Source: Megalopta genalis
Taxonomy: Eukaryota; Arthropoda; Insecta; Hymenoptera; Halictidae
Assembly: GCF_051020955.1 (NCBI RefSeq)
Contig: NW_027476096.1
Span: 1,674,001 to 1,738,000 of the forward strand
Direction of reading: 5' to 3'
DNA length: 64,000 bases
Numbering within the stretch: the first letter of the stretch is position 1; each line of letters starts with the position of its first letter. Positions 40,211 through 50,650 of this stretch are shown here, in pieces. The position numbers and the translations under genes were made by a program. The notes beneath the pieces were generated by a model. It saw nothing but the letters and a program-made list of their open reading frames with translations. It did no database searches and had not been told where the DNA came from.

Positions 40211-40781
40211 TAACAGAAATTAGTTTACCCGATAATCATGAATTATTAAAGTAACGTTTTTATCTCAGTATAATATTGCAGAGAGCGGGAGAGGGGATGC
40301 AGCGGTTGTTCTCTCTCTTGCAAACGATGTGGATTTTTTCGCGCGTTGAGGAAGTGTTAGGTGCGACGCATTTATAGAAGTTTGTGGTTTTGTATCCGGA
40401 GAAACTCGCGGATGTTTTATCCGTAGAATTTTGGTCTCATTAAGATTTATTAAAGTAAGGTTTCTTATCTCGGTATAATATTGTAGAGAGCGAGAGAGAG
40501 GGATGCGTTGTAGCAGTTTTTTTCTCTTGCACCGCATTCTCTTTTGCAGCAGTTTCTCTCTCTTGCAACGATATGAATGGAGAGAGATGTATTTTTTCTA
40601 CTTTATCGTTTTGGAGAGAGAGTGAGATGGATTATAACGATGTGAGAGAAGTGCATGTGTGCATGTTAATAAATAGACGAAGCCTAATGCGGAGCAAATC
40701 AAATCGTTGTTGTAAAAGACAAAGTGACAGTGAAAAACAGTGTGCTAGTGAAAACTTAATAATTATATTAAAAAATCAATC
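40211..40781 (+). other. Polinton-like upstream (promoter) region, copy 1
   Basis: Contains two copies (about 40245-40310 and 40450-40520) of a block with TTATCTC.GTATAATATTG, followed by GAG-rich runs and TTCTCTCTCTTGCA. The same arrangement precedes the exonuclease-like gene at 57180-57743. The leader GTGCATGTTAATAAATAGACGAAG (40660-40683) is shared by all four gene copies. No coding sequence. Confidence 0.55.
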
Positions 40782-41296
40782 ATGTCGCGAATAGACTTTA
40801 TTATAGATATGGACGGATTTAACGTAAATAAGCAGTTTCTTTGTAAAGAACTAGCCATCGTAAATGTGCGCACAGGCTTCGCGTCTCTATATGAATTCGA
40901 GCTAGGCGTCCAATACAGCGATTTAAGTGAAGCTGATAGAAAGTCTGCATGGTACGTCACGAATTTCATTCATGGGATTCCTTTCAAAGAATTATAATCA
41001 GATAGATATTTCGACATTAATTAAACTTTTTATTCGCGGATACAGGGATCCCATAATCGCTTATAAGGGGGGTCACGTAGAACGGGATTTATTGCGCGAA
41101 ATTGGCGTTCAGTATGTTAATTTAGAAACATTCGGTTGCCCCAAATTCGAAATTTTAGCCGCGGACCCGAAGTATGAGCCAATAGACCCACCATGCAGGC
41201 TTCATTGTTGGACGCCTAGTTCAACATCAAAGCGGAGGGTACAGTATCACTGTGCCCTCACCGAGGTGCGCGTCTTTCGCAAGTGGTACCTCGAAG
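40782..41296 (+). pseudogene. exonuclease-like Polinton gene (copy 3), frameshifted
   Basis: ATG 40782. Motifs: FIIDMDGFNVNKQFLCKELA (motif I candidate), YELG.QYSDLSEADRKSAWY, FIHGIPFK, then a frameshift at about 40985. In the new frame: LIKLFIRGYRDPIIAYKGGH, ERDLLREIG (motif II candidate), ETFGCPKFEI, CRLHCWTPSSTSK and QYHCALTEVRVFRKWYLEG (motif III candidate, H-x-A-L-x-E). A GTAA donor follows at 41297. The order D-x-D ... K-G-G-x2-E-R-D ... H-x-A-L-x-E resembles DEDDh exonucleases, but this is my inference. Copy 4 at 57744 keeps the segment missing here. Confidence 0.6.
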
Positions 41297-41359
41297 GTAA
41301 TTTTTTTATTTTTTATTTTTTATCTTTTTACAATTATTTTTATGGTGCATTTTTTGTAG
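41297..41359 (+). other. intron (63 bp)
   Basis: GTAATTTTTT...TTTTTTGTAG directly after the motif III exon. The equivalent at 58276-58340 has the same position. Confidence 0.6.
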
Positions 41360-41666
41360 AAATAGAGCGAAAGACGTAAGCCTGTGCGAACCTTTTTTTG
41401 GTCGAGGTGATGTCCTCGGGAGAAAAAATTGTAACAACGTGCCGATCGGTGTTGATACGATGGATGAGAAGAGGTATGTATAATAATTGTTATTTAAAAA
41501 ATTAAAATTAATTTTTTTAATAACGATTATTTTTAATTAACAGCGTCTTCTTGAAGAGGAGGAGGAGGAGGAGGAGGAGGAGGAGGAGGCTTGCGATTGC
41601 CATCAACGGCTCAGTATCACTGTGCCCTCAGTGAGGAGCGCGTCTTTTGTCAGTAGTTCATGGAAG
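41360..41666 (+). pseudogene. truncated first BIR unit, tail exon and duplicated motif-III exon
   Basis: 41360-41473 ends with a short piece homologous to the 3' end of the BIR exon (AACGTGCCGATCG ... GATGAGAAGAG). A GTATGT...AACAG intron (41474-41543) follows, then a GGA-repeat tail exon. That exon runs straight into a copy of the exonuclease motif III exon (GCTCAGTATCACTGTGCCC at about 41610), ending with a stop before the next donor at 41667. The unit motif III-BIR-tail was therefore duplicated in tandem, and the first BIR was lost. The same structure is present at 58341-58622. Confidence 0.55.
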
Positions 41667-41734
41667 GTAACATATTTTTTTCCTTTTTTTAGTTACTATT
41701 ATTTTTCATTTCCACGATACCTTTTTCTTTGCAG

Positions 41735-42250
41735 AAAGAGATAATGACGATGATTGATTATCGACGCGAGGAGGATAGACTTCGAAGTTTCGAATTCTGG
41801 CCAATTGAATATATTCAACCGGAGGAACTTGCAGCCGCAGGATTTTACTATCTGGGACAGGACGATTTTGTCGCATGTTTTGCATGCGACATCGAATTGC
41901 ATCGGTGGCAACACAACGACAGGGGGGGGGGGGAAATTGCGGCAACGTGCCGATCGATGCTCATCCCACAATCATTTCAATGTCACCATCAAGAAGCGGT
42001 GTGGACGAGTGCGGAATCTACGATTATACCATGGATGAGAAGAGGTATGTATGTATAACAAATGTTATTTTAAAAGAAATTAAAATTTATTTTTTAATAA
42101 TGATTTTTTTTTTAATTAAGAGCGTCATCCTGAAGAGGAGGAGGAGGAGGAGGAGGAGAAGGGAGGAGGCTTGCGATTGTCATCAACGACGCGTTGGCGA
42201 AAGAAGAGGAAGATTATATATTGATAACAATCATATTTCAAAATTTTAAT
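41735..42250 (+). pseudogene. BIR-domain (IAP-like) gene with zinc-site deletion
   Basis: Exon 41735-42044 after an intron at 41667-41734. It encodes RLRSFEFWPIEYIQPEELAA, AGFYYLGQDDFVACFACDIE and LHRWQHNDR, the first part of a baculoviral IAP repeat with both CxxC cysteines. A run of G (about 41923-41931) then replaces roughly 57 bp present in the copy at 58690, removing the zinc-binding His and last Cys. After an intron (42045-42122) a tail exon encodes poly-Arg from a GGA repeat and ACDCHQRRVGERRGRLY. BIR proteins block apoptosis in viruses and insects; this copy cannot fold as a BIR. Confidence 0.75.
42123..42177. repeat. (GGA)n microsatellite in the BIR tail exon
   Basis: GAGGAGGAGG run encoding Arg (or Glu/Gly in other frames). 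Similar runs occur at 41557-41590, 58529-58547 and 59114-59136. Confidence 0.85.
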
Positions 42251-42287
42251 AAAAAGGATTTATTTAACATTAATATACATTTTTTAA

Positions 42288-42881
42288 CCCTTTCTCTCCG
42301 AACGACGGATATATCCGTCATCCATATGAACACTCGCGGAGCCGAACGCCGGATATATCCGACATCCACATGATCGCCCTCTGGGGACGAACGTCGGATA
42401 TATCCGACATGCTGGTAAAATCGCGACCTAATTTTTGGATTGCACCGCCTCTTGTTACTATTGCGTGAATCTTTTGACGAAACAAACAAACGACAGTCCG
42501 AAATAAACGACACACCATTCAAGTTATATTTGTTCTACCTGCATTTCCCATTATTATTGTGTTACATGTCATAAAGGGATAGAAAATCGAAAGTACTAAC
42601 TTTAGGACTAATTATTATGTATTATGTTTTGTATTATGAATATTATGTTTTATTTTATTACTGTATATTATATATTATTTCTTCACTTTTTCCATTGTTA
42701 ATGAAACTTTTTTTACCTATTAAATAACTTTATACCTTATGCAGAAATTATAACTATATTGTTTTAAAGAAAAATCCCTTTTCTTCCCAAATACACTATC
42801 CACGCGCAATGTGCACAATTTCGGCGGGTGGTTCCGTTCAGGAGTGACGCTACGGCGGACTGAACCGCCGTAGCGAAAGGG
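42288..42881. mobile_element. piggyBac-type MITE, 594 bp, copy 1
   Basis: Flanked by TTAA (42284-42287 and 42882-42885). Termini CCCTTTCTCTCCG and CGTAGCGAAAGGG are imperfect inverted repeats. The non-coding interior has three CGGATATATCCG palindromes (42306, 42350, 42395) near the left end. About 99% identical to the equally long copy at 59268-59861. TTAA flanks and CCC/GGG ends point to mobilisation by a piggyBac transposase. Confidence 0.85.
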
Positions 42882-42885
42882 TTAA

Positions 42886-43263
42886 GGAAATAGCTAAGAC
42901 CAGTGACATCATACGTAAAAAGAGTTTAGCCTTGAAAGTTGGGAAAATGGATGTACAGTCTAACATTGAGACAAATTTACGTCCGATCGTGGAACCGTTG
43001 AAACAGCTGGTTCAAAATACAGCTACGGAAGCGAAAGATAATACATAAAATGCTGGTCGATCGTTGGATTTGCAAACACAGCAGTCGCTGTTCTCTGTGA
43101 AGAAGAAGAAAGTGGAGAGAGAATTTATTAAGAAAAAGAGGAAACACGATGAAGCGGCATTAACTCCAAGGATGCATTTGAAAAAGAAGAAGAATAAAGT
43201 ATATTCCCCCATCGGTGTCAGCGATGACGCCGACTATGTTGACGATGACGACGACGACGACGA
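42886..43263 (+). pseudogene. Polinton-associated Lys/Asp-rich protein, fragment
   Basis: The frame enters from the MITE border (EIAKTSDIIRKKSLALKVGK), then RPIVEPLKQLVQNTATE, a TAA at about 43046, SLDLQTQQSLFSVKKKKVER, a Lys-rich stretch, VYSPIGV and a poly-Asp tract encoded by GAC repeats. I associate this type (I.R..K..ALK.GK...P..EPL..I) with an uncharacterised gene of insect Polinton-like elements, from memory. The start is lost at the MITE and the end at the gypsy LTR inserted at 43264. Confidence 0.5.
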
Positions 43264-43542
43264 TATGACAGGCTACGCGGCCCGTTACACCATTATAATA
43301 ACATCCGGTTAAGGTCAAGCCGACTACGATCCACTTGGAGTGAGATAAGAGGGCGTATAAAATCACCGCACATCAAAGACAGACCATTGAGTTGGAATCA
43401 GGGTCTTGACCCATACACATCAAATTGCTGTCCGTCGTTATTATTTTGTACTGTGTCCATTTATTGTATTATACATTCAAGCGTAACCCGCTTGAATGAA
43501 ATAAAGTTTTTCATATATCTAAGTGTGAAAGTTTACGTCACA
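43264..43542 (+). repeat. 5' LTR of the errantivirus-type element
   Basis: 279 bp, from TATGACAGGC (TGTGACAGGC in the 3' LTR) to GTTTACGTCACA. TATAAAA at 43356-43362; AATAAAG near the 3' end. The first ~95 bp and last ~70 bp match the 3' LTR; the middle does not. Confidence 0.85.
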
Positions 43543-43804
43543 TATTGGCGATCCTGCCAGGATCCATCAGATCTACGCGAAACGAAACTACGAGAGTTCG
43601 GCCTACGGGAACGCGCAGACACGAGGATCCACGGACCAGCAACTGTTTGATGAACCAGAACCCCTACTACGAAGGAATTGGAATCTACGGATACAAGCCA
43701 ATGTGAGCAATCTGGATTCGTTCAAAACGTACCGCGTTAGAAGACACAGTCACAGTAGCACGTCTAGTTCAAGCACCAACGACAGTCAAATTATAAAATT
43801 CAAC

Positions 43805-45205
43805 ATGAGCAAGCCGACTCAATCAACATCAGCTCAAGAAGAAAAGAACAATAATCTTAGTTCAGACACCAGGACGATCCTGTCCACAATGCAAAATTAT
43901 AACGAAAAGATTGAACGCGAAATACTAGAAATTAAACGAAACTTAAAAGCCGCGGACGAAGAAAATATTAAACGCATTCAAGAAATAGAAATACTTTCTC
44001 GCACACTTTCAAAATTCGACTTGGGACAAACTTCCCGACCCGAAGACTCCACTGACTACGGATCATTAATGACGACCGACGACAGAATATCCGTCTTACA
44101 CGCAACTACCAAGAACCTTTACCCGAATTTGCCTCCATTGATCCCGCCTCCTAAAACATCCTCGGAAGCACCCATTCCAAGGAATGAAGCAACTTCAATC
44201 CCTCAAAGACACCAAATATCCGTCCTTGACGCCCTAAAGATATTACCCATCCTAAACGGTGAGACCGGAACAGGAGTGGAAGAATTTATTAACGAACTGC
44301 AAGAAATACGTTCAATTTGTGCAGACCCACTCGTTTTATTAAAAGCAGTTAAGAACAGATTGATCGTAGGAAAAGCCGCCGCCGCAATAGCCAACATCCG
44401 CATTAACGCATTCGAAATTTTATACGACGCCCTACGAAAGAACGTCGCAGCACAAACCACTGTCAGGGAAAATCAAGACAGATTACGCGAAATTAGACAA
44501 TTCGCGCACGAAACTGTTCAAGATTACACGATCAGATTCCGAAAAGCATTCAACTCATTACAATATAGCATAGCCAACGAATACCGAGATGAATTGATGC
44601 GAAGAGCAATGTTAGACAGATGTCAAATTGACGCCGTAACCGATTACAGCCGAGGACTTCAATACGAGATATCACGAATGGTCTTGTGTAGCCTTCCGTT
44701 TAACCTCAACGAAGCAGAAACACGAGCCACGCACTTCGAACGACTTATCAAGACACAGCCACGTCAACAAACTATCCCCGTGAGACGGCCCTTCCAACAG
44801 CCACAACGATTATTTTCCTCACCACTCAAGCAAACGCCTAAAACAAGCTACATGCCACCTCAGGCAACTGCGACCGCACCCAAGTTCGCCGCCTTCGAAA
44901 ATAAGCCACTCACTGAAAGAATTGCTATGAAATGTTTCAAATGCAACAAATTGGGACACACTGCTAATTATTGCCGAAATTTTCAACCAGCGAGCCTCAG
45001 ACGAGTCAACAACACCCTGATGGAAGAAATAAAAGAGCATCCACCTCCGAACGGATTCGAATCAACAACGCCACACTGGGACAACTACCAACCCTCAACC
45101 TCACCAGAAGAGCAAGAGATAGAACAGATCGACTACGACTACTCATCGACACTGGAGCCGGAATTAACATACTCAAACGAAAATTTTGCGAAGCAAACAG
45201 AATAA
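43805..45205 (+). CDS. gag: Gag of the errantivirus-type element
   Basis: First in-frame ATG 43805 (MSKPTQSTSAQEEKNNNLSS), 466 codons; an upstream extension without ATG is open from about 43700. It has an N-terminal coiled-coil-like region (EKIEREILEIKRNLKAADEE). The capsid-like core includes SVLDALKILPILNGETGTGV, EEFINELQEI, AVKNRLIVGKAAAAIANIRI, REIRQFAHETVQDYTIRFRK and LCSLPFNLNEAETRA. A zinc knuckle C-x2-C-x4-H-x4-C (CFKCNKLGHTANYC, 44935-44976) is followed by an acidic tail overlapping pol. The frame is uninterrupted. It would form the particle shell and package RNA. Confidence 0.92.
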   Translation: MSKPTQSTSAQEEKNNNLSSDTRTILSTMQNYNEKIEREILEIKRNLKAADEENIKRIQEIEILSRTLSKFDLGQTSRPEDSTDYGSLMTTDDRISVLHATTKNLYPNLPPLIPPPKTSSEAPIPRNEATSIPQRHQISVLDALKILPILNGETGTGVEEFINELQEIRSICADPLVLLKAVKNRLIVGKAAAAIANIRINAFEILYDALRKNVAAQTTVRENQDRLREIRQFAHETVQDYTIRFRKAFNSLQYSIANEYRDELMRRAMLDRCQIDAVTDYSRGLQYEISRMVLCSLPFNLNEAETRATHFERLIKTQPRQQTIPVRRPFQQPQRLFSSPLKQTPKTSYMPPQATATAPKFAAFENKPLTERIAMKCFKCNKLGHTANYCRNFQPASLRRVNNTLMEEIKEHPPPNGFESTTPHWDNYQPSTSPEEQEIEQIDYDYSSTLEPELTYSNENFAKQTE

Positions 45206-48200
45206 GATCAAAGATCTGCAAATTCACAATGGGACATTCTACCTACGAGACTACCGAAGAAATAGACATATCAATTTTTCATAAAAATATTACTTTTAAT
45301 ATAATAAGCGATGATTTTCCTATTATAGAAGATGGTATACTAGGTCTACCCGGTTTAGCCAAATACGATTACACCATTTCGAAAGATTGCATCAAACTCG
45401 ACAATAACACTTGTTCTTTGGCGCAGAAAGACATCGAGATCGAGCCAGGCCAGAGTCTAAAGGAAACCGTTTACCTACAAGGACAACCTACGCCAGTATG
45501 CTTTTTCAATGGTGGTGAGTCCAAAACCTCAATTTCCAATATCATCGAAGACTCTAACAGCTTCGAAGACGTACAAAATTTTAGAGAACTTGTCAGATTA
45601 GATCACATAGAGCCAGAACTTAGAGAACCAATAGAAAAGATATTATTACATTACATAGACGTTTTTAATCTTAGCAAAACCACTCTTCCTTGCACAAACC
45701 TAGCTGAACATTCGATCGCGCTTAAAGAAAACAAAATCATTAACGTAAAATCATACAGACCTCCCGAGGAACATAAGGAAGAAATATCCAAGCAAATTAA
45801 CGAAATGCTGGAGAAAAACATTATCGAAAATTCTGATTCGCCTTTCAACGCACCTGTGTGGGTAGTACCAAAGAAAGCAGACGCATCTGGAAAGCAAAAA
45901 TGGAGAATTGTCATCGATTTCCGGCGATTAAACGAACTAACAGACCAAGACGCTTACCCTTTACCTGACATAGACGAAATCCTATCCCAATTAGGAAACG
46001 CTAAATTCTTCTCAGCTTTAGACCTTTCCTCAGGGTTCCACCAAATTCCCATGTCAAATAACTCTAAAAAGTACACCGCTTTTAGTACCCAACAAGGACA
46101 TTTCCACTTTAACCGCATGCCATTCGGACTTAAAAACGCGCCCGCCACTTTCCAACGCATGATGGACAACGCCCTAAGAGGACTCCCCAACGTACTAGTT
46201 TACTTAGACGACATTATAATTTACGGAGATTGCATAGAAAAACACAACAAGCATTTAGCCATGATGTTACAAAGACTAAAAGAACTAGGTTTAAAAATAC
46301 AGCCGGACAAATGTGAATTCTTAAAACCTGAACTCGAATACCTAGGACATATAGTAACCACCGACGGAGTTAAGCCAAATCCCAAGAAAATCGAAGCCGT
46401 AAAGAGATTCCCACAACCAAGAAACCCGACAGACGTAAAATCTTTTCTGGGACTATCAGGATATTATCGCAAATTCATTAGAAATTTCTCTAAAATAGCT
46501 AAGCCACTGACAGAACTCACACAAAAGGGGACACCTTTTCACTGGACCGACAAGACCCAAAACAGTTTCAATGAACTTAAGACTAAACTCTGTACGACAC
46601 CAGTACTGAAATTTCCAGACTTCACGAAAACTTTTACTTTGACCACCGATGCGAGTAACGAAGGATTAGGAGCCGTATTGTCGCAAGACGACCACCCCTG
46701 TTGTTTCATATCAAGAACTTTGAATCCTGCCGAACGCAACTATACGACTACCGAAAAGGAACTTCTTGCCATAGTATGGGCGACCAAGAGGCTAAGGCAA
46801 TACCTATTAGGCCACAAATTCATTATAAGAACCGATCACCAATCCTTGAAATGGCTTCACAATTGTAAAGACCCTTCCAGTCGATTAATTAGATGGCGAC
46901 TTAGACTTGAAGAATACGACTACACGATAGAATACGTGAAAGGAAAAGACAACAAAGCCGCAGACTCACTCTCTAGACAACCATTAGCTATTCATAACTT
47001 GACCGAAGACAAAACGGAACTGTACGACGCATTTAAAGTATGGGAAAAGAGCGACCAAACGCCAAAACTCCTTAAAAGAACCGTGAACAGACAAAACCTC
47101 TATCAGCTAAGAAAAACCGACTTAGGAACATTCGACGAAAAGGACTGGTTAGACAGACTAAGCACAATAATCCGAGACAACAACAAGATAGGTATAGCTG
47201 ACAACAGCTTAGACGAAGTAGATATTTCCAACATCAAAAGATTGCTGCTATTCCTAAACGAGGAACGCGACGACATACAATTTGCCGACAAACCAATTCA
47301 CGAGTTAGGCGAGAAAGAAATCCAACAAGTACTCAGAGAGAACCACGACTTAGCTGCACATCCAGGAATACAGAAGACCTACGAACGTATACGAAAAGAC
47401 TATACGATACCAAACCTGATGGACCGAATTAAAAAGAAAATCGAATCGTGTGAAATTTGCCAGAAACAAAAGCTGACTAGGATAAGAATTACCCCAAGTC
47501 ACTGACACACCTCTTGAATCCAATGAAAAGATCTCCATGGACCTACTCGGACCCCTGCCCAAGACTAAAAATAATCATCAATACATCCTGTCCATGCATG
47601 ACGAACTAACCAAGTACCTCATATTAATACCACTAAAATCAATGCAAACCCAATCAATATGGGAAGGCCTGTTAAACCATTATATCTACATCTTTTCTGC
47701 ACCAAAAAAGATACTAACCGACCGAGGACAATACTTCATTAGCGAATTAATGCAGAAATACGAAAACGCCTTCCAGATCAAACACATTACTACGACTTCA
47801 TTTCACCCACAATCTAACGGGAGCTTAGAACGAACACACGCCGTCATAAAAGACATGTTAAAAACAATACAAGCCAAAGACGACTCAGAATGGGATACGA
47901 ATCTCAGTTTTATTAGTTTAGCGTACAACACCATGGTCCACGATGCCACGGGATATACGCCGTTTGAATTAACTTTTGGGCATAAAGCCAATTTACCTTC
48001 TACAATTTCAAAGAATGTTCAACGTAGTTTGCCAGAAGAAGTAAAACTGCGCAAAAGAGAATGGGACGCGAAATTGACTAGCGCACGCGACACGTTAATC
48101 AGAAATAAGAAGCGTTACCAAAGAGAGCAAGAGAGGAAATAATAAAGCCTCAGACCATGTTTAACGTAGGAGATTCAATTTTGATACATAATGATCATAA

Positions 48201-48357
48201 GGAGCATAAGTTAGATACAGAATGGTTAGGACCCTACACCATTGAACGAGTAAAAACTCCATATTATGAAATCCTCATAAATAACACATGGAAAAAGATC
48301 CATGGTAATCGACTAAAACCTTACTTTCCAGGCCACTCATCCTCTACGGAAGCATGA
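44971..48357 (+). pseudogene. pol: Pol of the errantivirus-type element (protease, RT, RNase H, integrase), two frameshifts
   Basis: It overlaps gag by about 235 bp in the -1 frame, as expected for -1 frameshift expression. The frame to 47505 holds retropepsin (LLIDTGAGINILKR); RT (SDSPFNAPVWVVPKKADASG, LDLSSGFHQIPMS, RMPFGLKNAPATFQRMMD, LVYLDDIIIYG with YLDD at 46201-46212); RNase H (TTDASNEGLGAVLSQ, FIIRTDHQSLKWLHNCKDPS); and the integrase zinc domain (HPGIQKTYERIRKDY ... CEICQKQK). A one-base shift near 47505 leads to the integrase core (MDLLGPLP, ILTDRGQYF, NGSLERTH: the DDE residues). A second shift at about 48135 leads to the C-terminal module (WLGPYTIERVKTPYYEI). Otherwise full length. 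Confidence 0.92.
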
Positions 48358-48716
48358 TATACGCCAAAGTAATTGTAGAACCGCTAGGTAAAGCATCATT
48401 GTATCGCGAAGTTATAGGTAAAACCTATGTTTATAGCGATAGCGTAAATATCATTATAGGAGTAAACGTTAGCCAGATATATAGTTCTTACGACAATCTA
48501 CTTAAATTAAGTTTCGCCGTCAAAGATCATTGCAAAGCCCAGCAATGCGCATACATGATAGAAGCATACAATCTTGTAAAATCCGCACACCGCCTCGAAC
48601 GTTCAATCCAATATCTGAAAGACATTACTCAACAACAGAGTAACTTGGAGTCTCCGCGTATATTCAACCTCTACGTACCATATCTCAATAGTTTACAAGT
48701 AGCGAACATAGCTTAA
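48354..48716 (+). pseudogene. env: Env N-terminal (SU) part of the errantivirus-type element
   Basis: ATG 48354 overlaps the pol stop as ATGA, a typical coupled env start. 120 codons with KASLYREVIGKTYVYSDSVN, a conserved paired-cysteine stretch (HCKAQQCAYM) and a C-terminal PYLNSLQVANIA. It corresponds to the short surface subunit of F-type envelopes. It stops where about 330 bp with multiple stops separate it from the fusion subunit at 49046. Confidence 0.75.
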
Positions 48717-49045
48717 GAGAATATAATCTAAGTGAAATAAGTGTAACCAAGTTATTTAGAATATATATATAGCTTTTACCAGTTAACTAAGTGAAATCAT
48801 TGAATAATACCCAACCCGAACTCTTCCTACGCGACGCGAACGTGCATGTTAACCTCAACGATCCAACAACACCTTCAGAAACTACTTCGCAGGCAACGAA
48901 CGATCGAGTCCATCTATAGCATCCGCATTGCGTTCAACACTGGTGAGTCGCGTATTTGTATACCGTAGGCACGCGTCATCGTGATATCCCCGTTATAGTC
49001 AGACGTGCCGCGCTGAAGTGAACGAAAAGTTGCAACGCGTCTTGA
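48717..49045 (+). other. non-coding interruption between Env subunits
   Basis: Carries stops in all frames, a (TA)n tract and, at 48951, GTGAGTCGCG, which resembles a splice donor. A shifted frame inside (PELFLRDANVHVNLNDPTTP) looks coding-like. It may be decayed SU sequence, an insertion or an intron. Confidence 0.4.
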
Positions 49046-50614
49046 ATCCGCGGCGGTCGCACCGCGACACTCACTAACCGCAACAAAAGAGGACTATTGA
49101 ATTTCGTAGGATCAATACCAAAATCAATATTCGGAACTTTAGACGAGGACGATTTAACCCTAATTAACAAAAATATCGACACGCTGTTTGATCAAAATAA
49201 CGACCTCAAAAACATAATCGCCAATCAGACTATGTTAATACAAAAAGTCATTAGCACAGAAAGCGCGCAAGCCCTCGAAACTCTAAGTACCAAATCAAGC
49301 AAAACCAAGAAAGAATTAAAGTCCACCGAAAGGTACGTCCAGAGCCTGTTACAAATCTCCGAAGCCATAACAGAATTACATTTCGAAACTGACGAGCTAT
49401 TAAATGAAATCACTTTAGCTAAACAAGGAATCATAAGGACCCAATTAATTGACAGGGACGAATTTTTGCGAAATTACGAAAAGATACTCAGAGACAATAA
49501 CTTACACACCAAACTCACGCCAGACCGTGAACACTTTCAATACACATTAGACGTCAGCCAACTAGCAGTAACGATTCTCGAGAATCACATATTTTTCAAG
49601 ATCTCCATACCTATTATCACCCGAGACGAATGGGAAATAGTGCAGGTATATCCCATTCCTCAGAAAAGGAACCAAATTTTCGTAGCACCGCTAGTTGACA
49701 GACCAATATTCTTCACATCAAAACTAACGTACATAACCGTCGACGACCAATACATGACGAAAAATTGCAAGACTCGCATGAGCACAACACTCTGTAGGCA
49801 AACCCAACCGATCAAGAAACGGGGTAAGACACGCAACTGCGCCGACGACACGATCAATCTCCACGAGACCATTACTACTTGCGAATTTGTCGCATATAAA
49901 GTACCCGATGTATTGTTCATTCCTTTGCACACCAAAAACCGATATATCGTAATCATAGATAAACCCATACCAATCAACACTATTTGTAACGCGAAACACG
50001 AAACTATAGAGATTACCGGAAATAGCGTCATATATGCGAACGAAAATTGTGACCTAATTTACGACCGCGAGCATATCCGAATAGGACAAACCAAAGGAAA
50101 TCTGACTTACTACCTACAGCAAAAGGACCTAGTCCTACCAACTAACGACAGTCTAAAAGAAATCTTTGCCGACTTAGACAAGATGACACCTACACACGAC
50201 AATATAGAACGATACAGAATTGACCTGAACAATCTAGACGACCAGCTTACCAAAATACAAACCGAACATAGAATCAAAACCGCTCGAGAAGCAAGTTGGA
50301 CTATATTCAAAATTTTAAGTTACGTTTCGCTTGGTTTATTACTCAATTATGGACTGTACAAAATTTGCAAACCCCACCTGCCCTCCAAACTCTGTTTTCA
50401 CCTATTCTGCTGTAAAACTAAAAATGTAAGATTTAACAACGAGAACCGGCCTATGAACAACGTACCGCTAAGTTTCCTCCGGCAGACCCCGGAAAACACT
50501 TACGCAAGTACCCCCACGTCGAGCCAGCTGACGATCACCGAAGAAGAAGAACCCATCATTCAAAGCCGTGCTGCCTACATACCACGCAGCATATTGAAAA
50601 AGAACCGCCGCTGA
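49046..50614 (+). CDS. env: Env fusion subunit (baculovirus F-like) of the errantivirus-type element
   Basis: The frame is open from 49046. It includes a furin-like site RNKR immediately followed by the hydrophobic GLLNFVGSIPKSIFG segment, the arrangement of cleavage site and fusion peptide in F-type fusion proteins of baculoviruses and errantiviruses. A heptad-rich region follows (about codons 30-130 after the site), then a cysteine-containing ectodomain. A membrane segment lies near the C-terminus (SWTIFKILSYVSLGLLLNYG, about 50293-50352), with a Cys-rich and basic cytoplasmic tail ending ILKKNRR. It would mediate membrane fusion for infectious spread. Intact in itself, but separated from its SU part, so the Env as a whole is broken unless splicing joins them. 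Confidence 0.8.
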   Translation: MRGGRTATLTNRNKRGLLNFVGSIPKSIFGTLDEDDLTLINKNIDTLFDQNNDLKNIIANQTMLIQKVISTESAQALETLSTKSSKTKKELKSTERYVQSLLQISEAITELHFETDELLNEITLAKQGIIRTQLIDRDEFLRNYEKILRDNNLHTKLTPDREHFQYTLDVSQLAVTILENHIFFKISIPIITRDEWEIVQVYPIPQKRNQIFVAPLVDRPIFFTSKLTYITVDDQYMTKNCKTRMSTTLCRQTQPIKKRGKTRNCADDTINLHETITTCEFVAYKVPDVLFIPLHTKNRYIVIIDKPIPINTICNAKHETIEITGNSVIYANENCDLIYDREHIRIGQTKGNLTYYLQQKDLVLPTNDSLKEIFADLDKMTPTHDNIERYRIDLNNLDDQLTKIQTEHRIKTAREASWTIFKILSYVSLGLLLNYGLYKICKPHLPSKLCFHLFCCKTKNVRFNNENRPMNNVPLSFLRQTPENTYASTPTSSQLTITEEEEPIIQSRAAYIPRSILKKNRR

Positions 50615-50650
50615 ATTTGGAGGACCAACTTCAATCTGAGACGGGGGGAG

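Noticed and set aside
40553..40700. Possible small host gene in the GA-rich leader
   Set aside because: The same block occurs upstream of each exonuclease-like gene and carries no conserved frame; better seen as promoter/leader.
42238..42522. Minus-strand frames in the MITE (and the same at 59298-59502)
   Set aside because: Open by chance in a non-coding TTAA element. The identical frames recur only because the MITE does.
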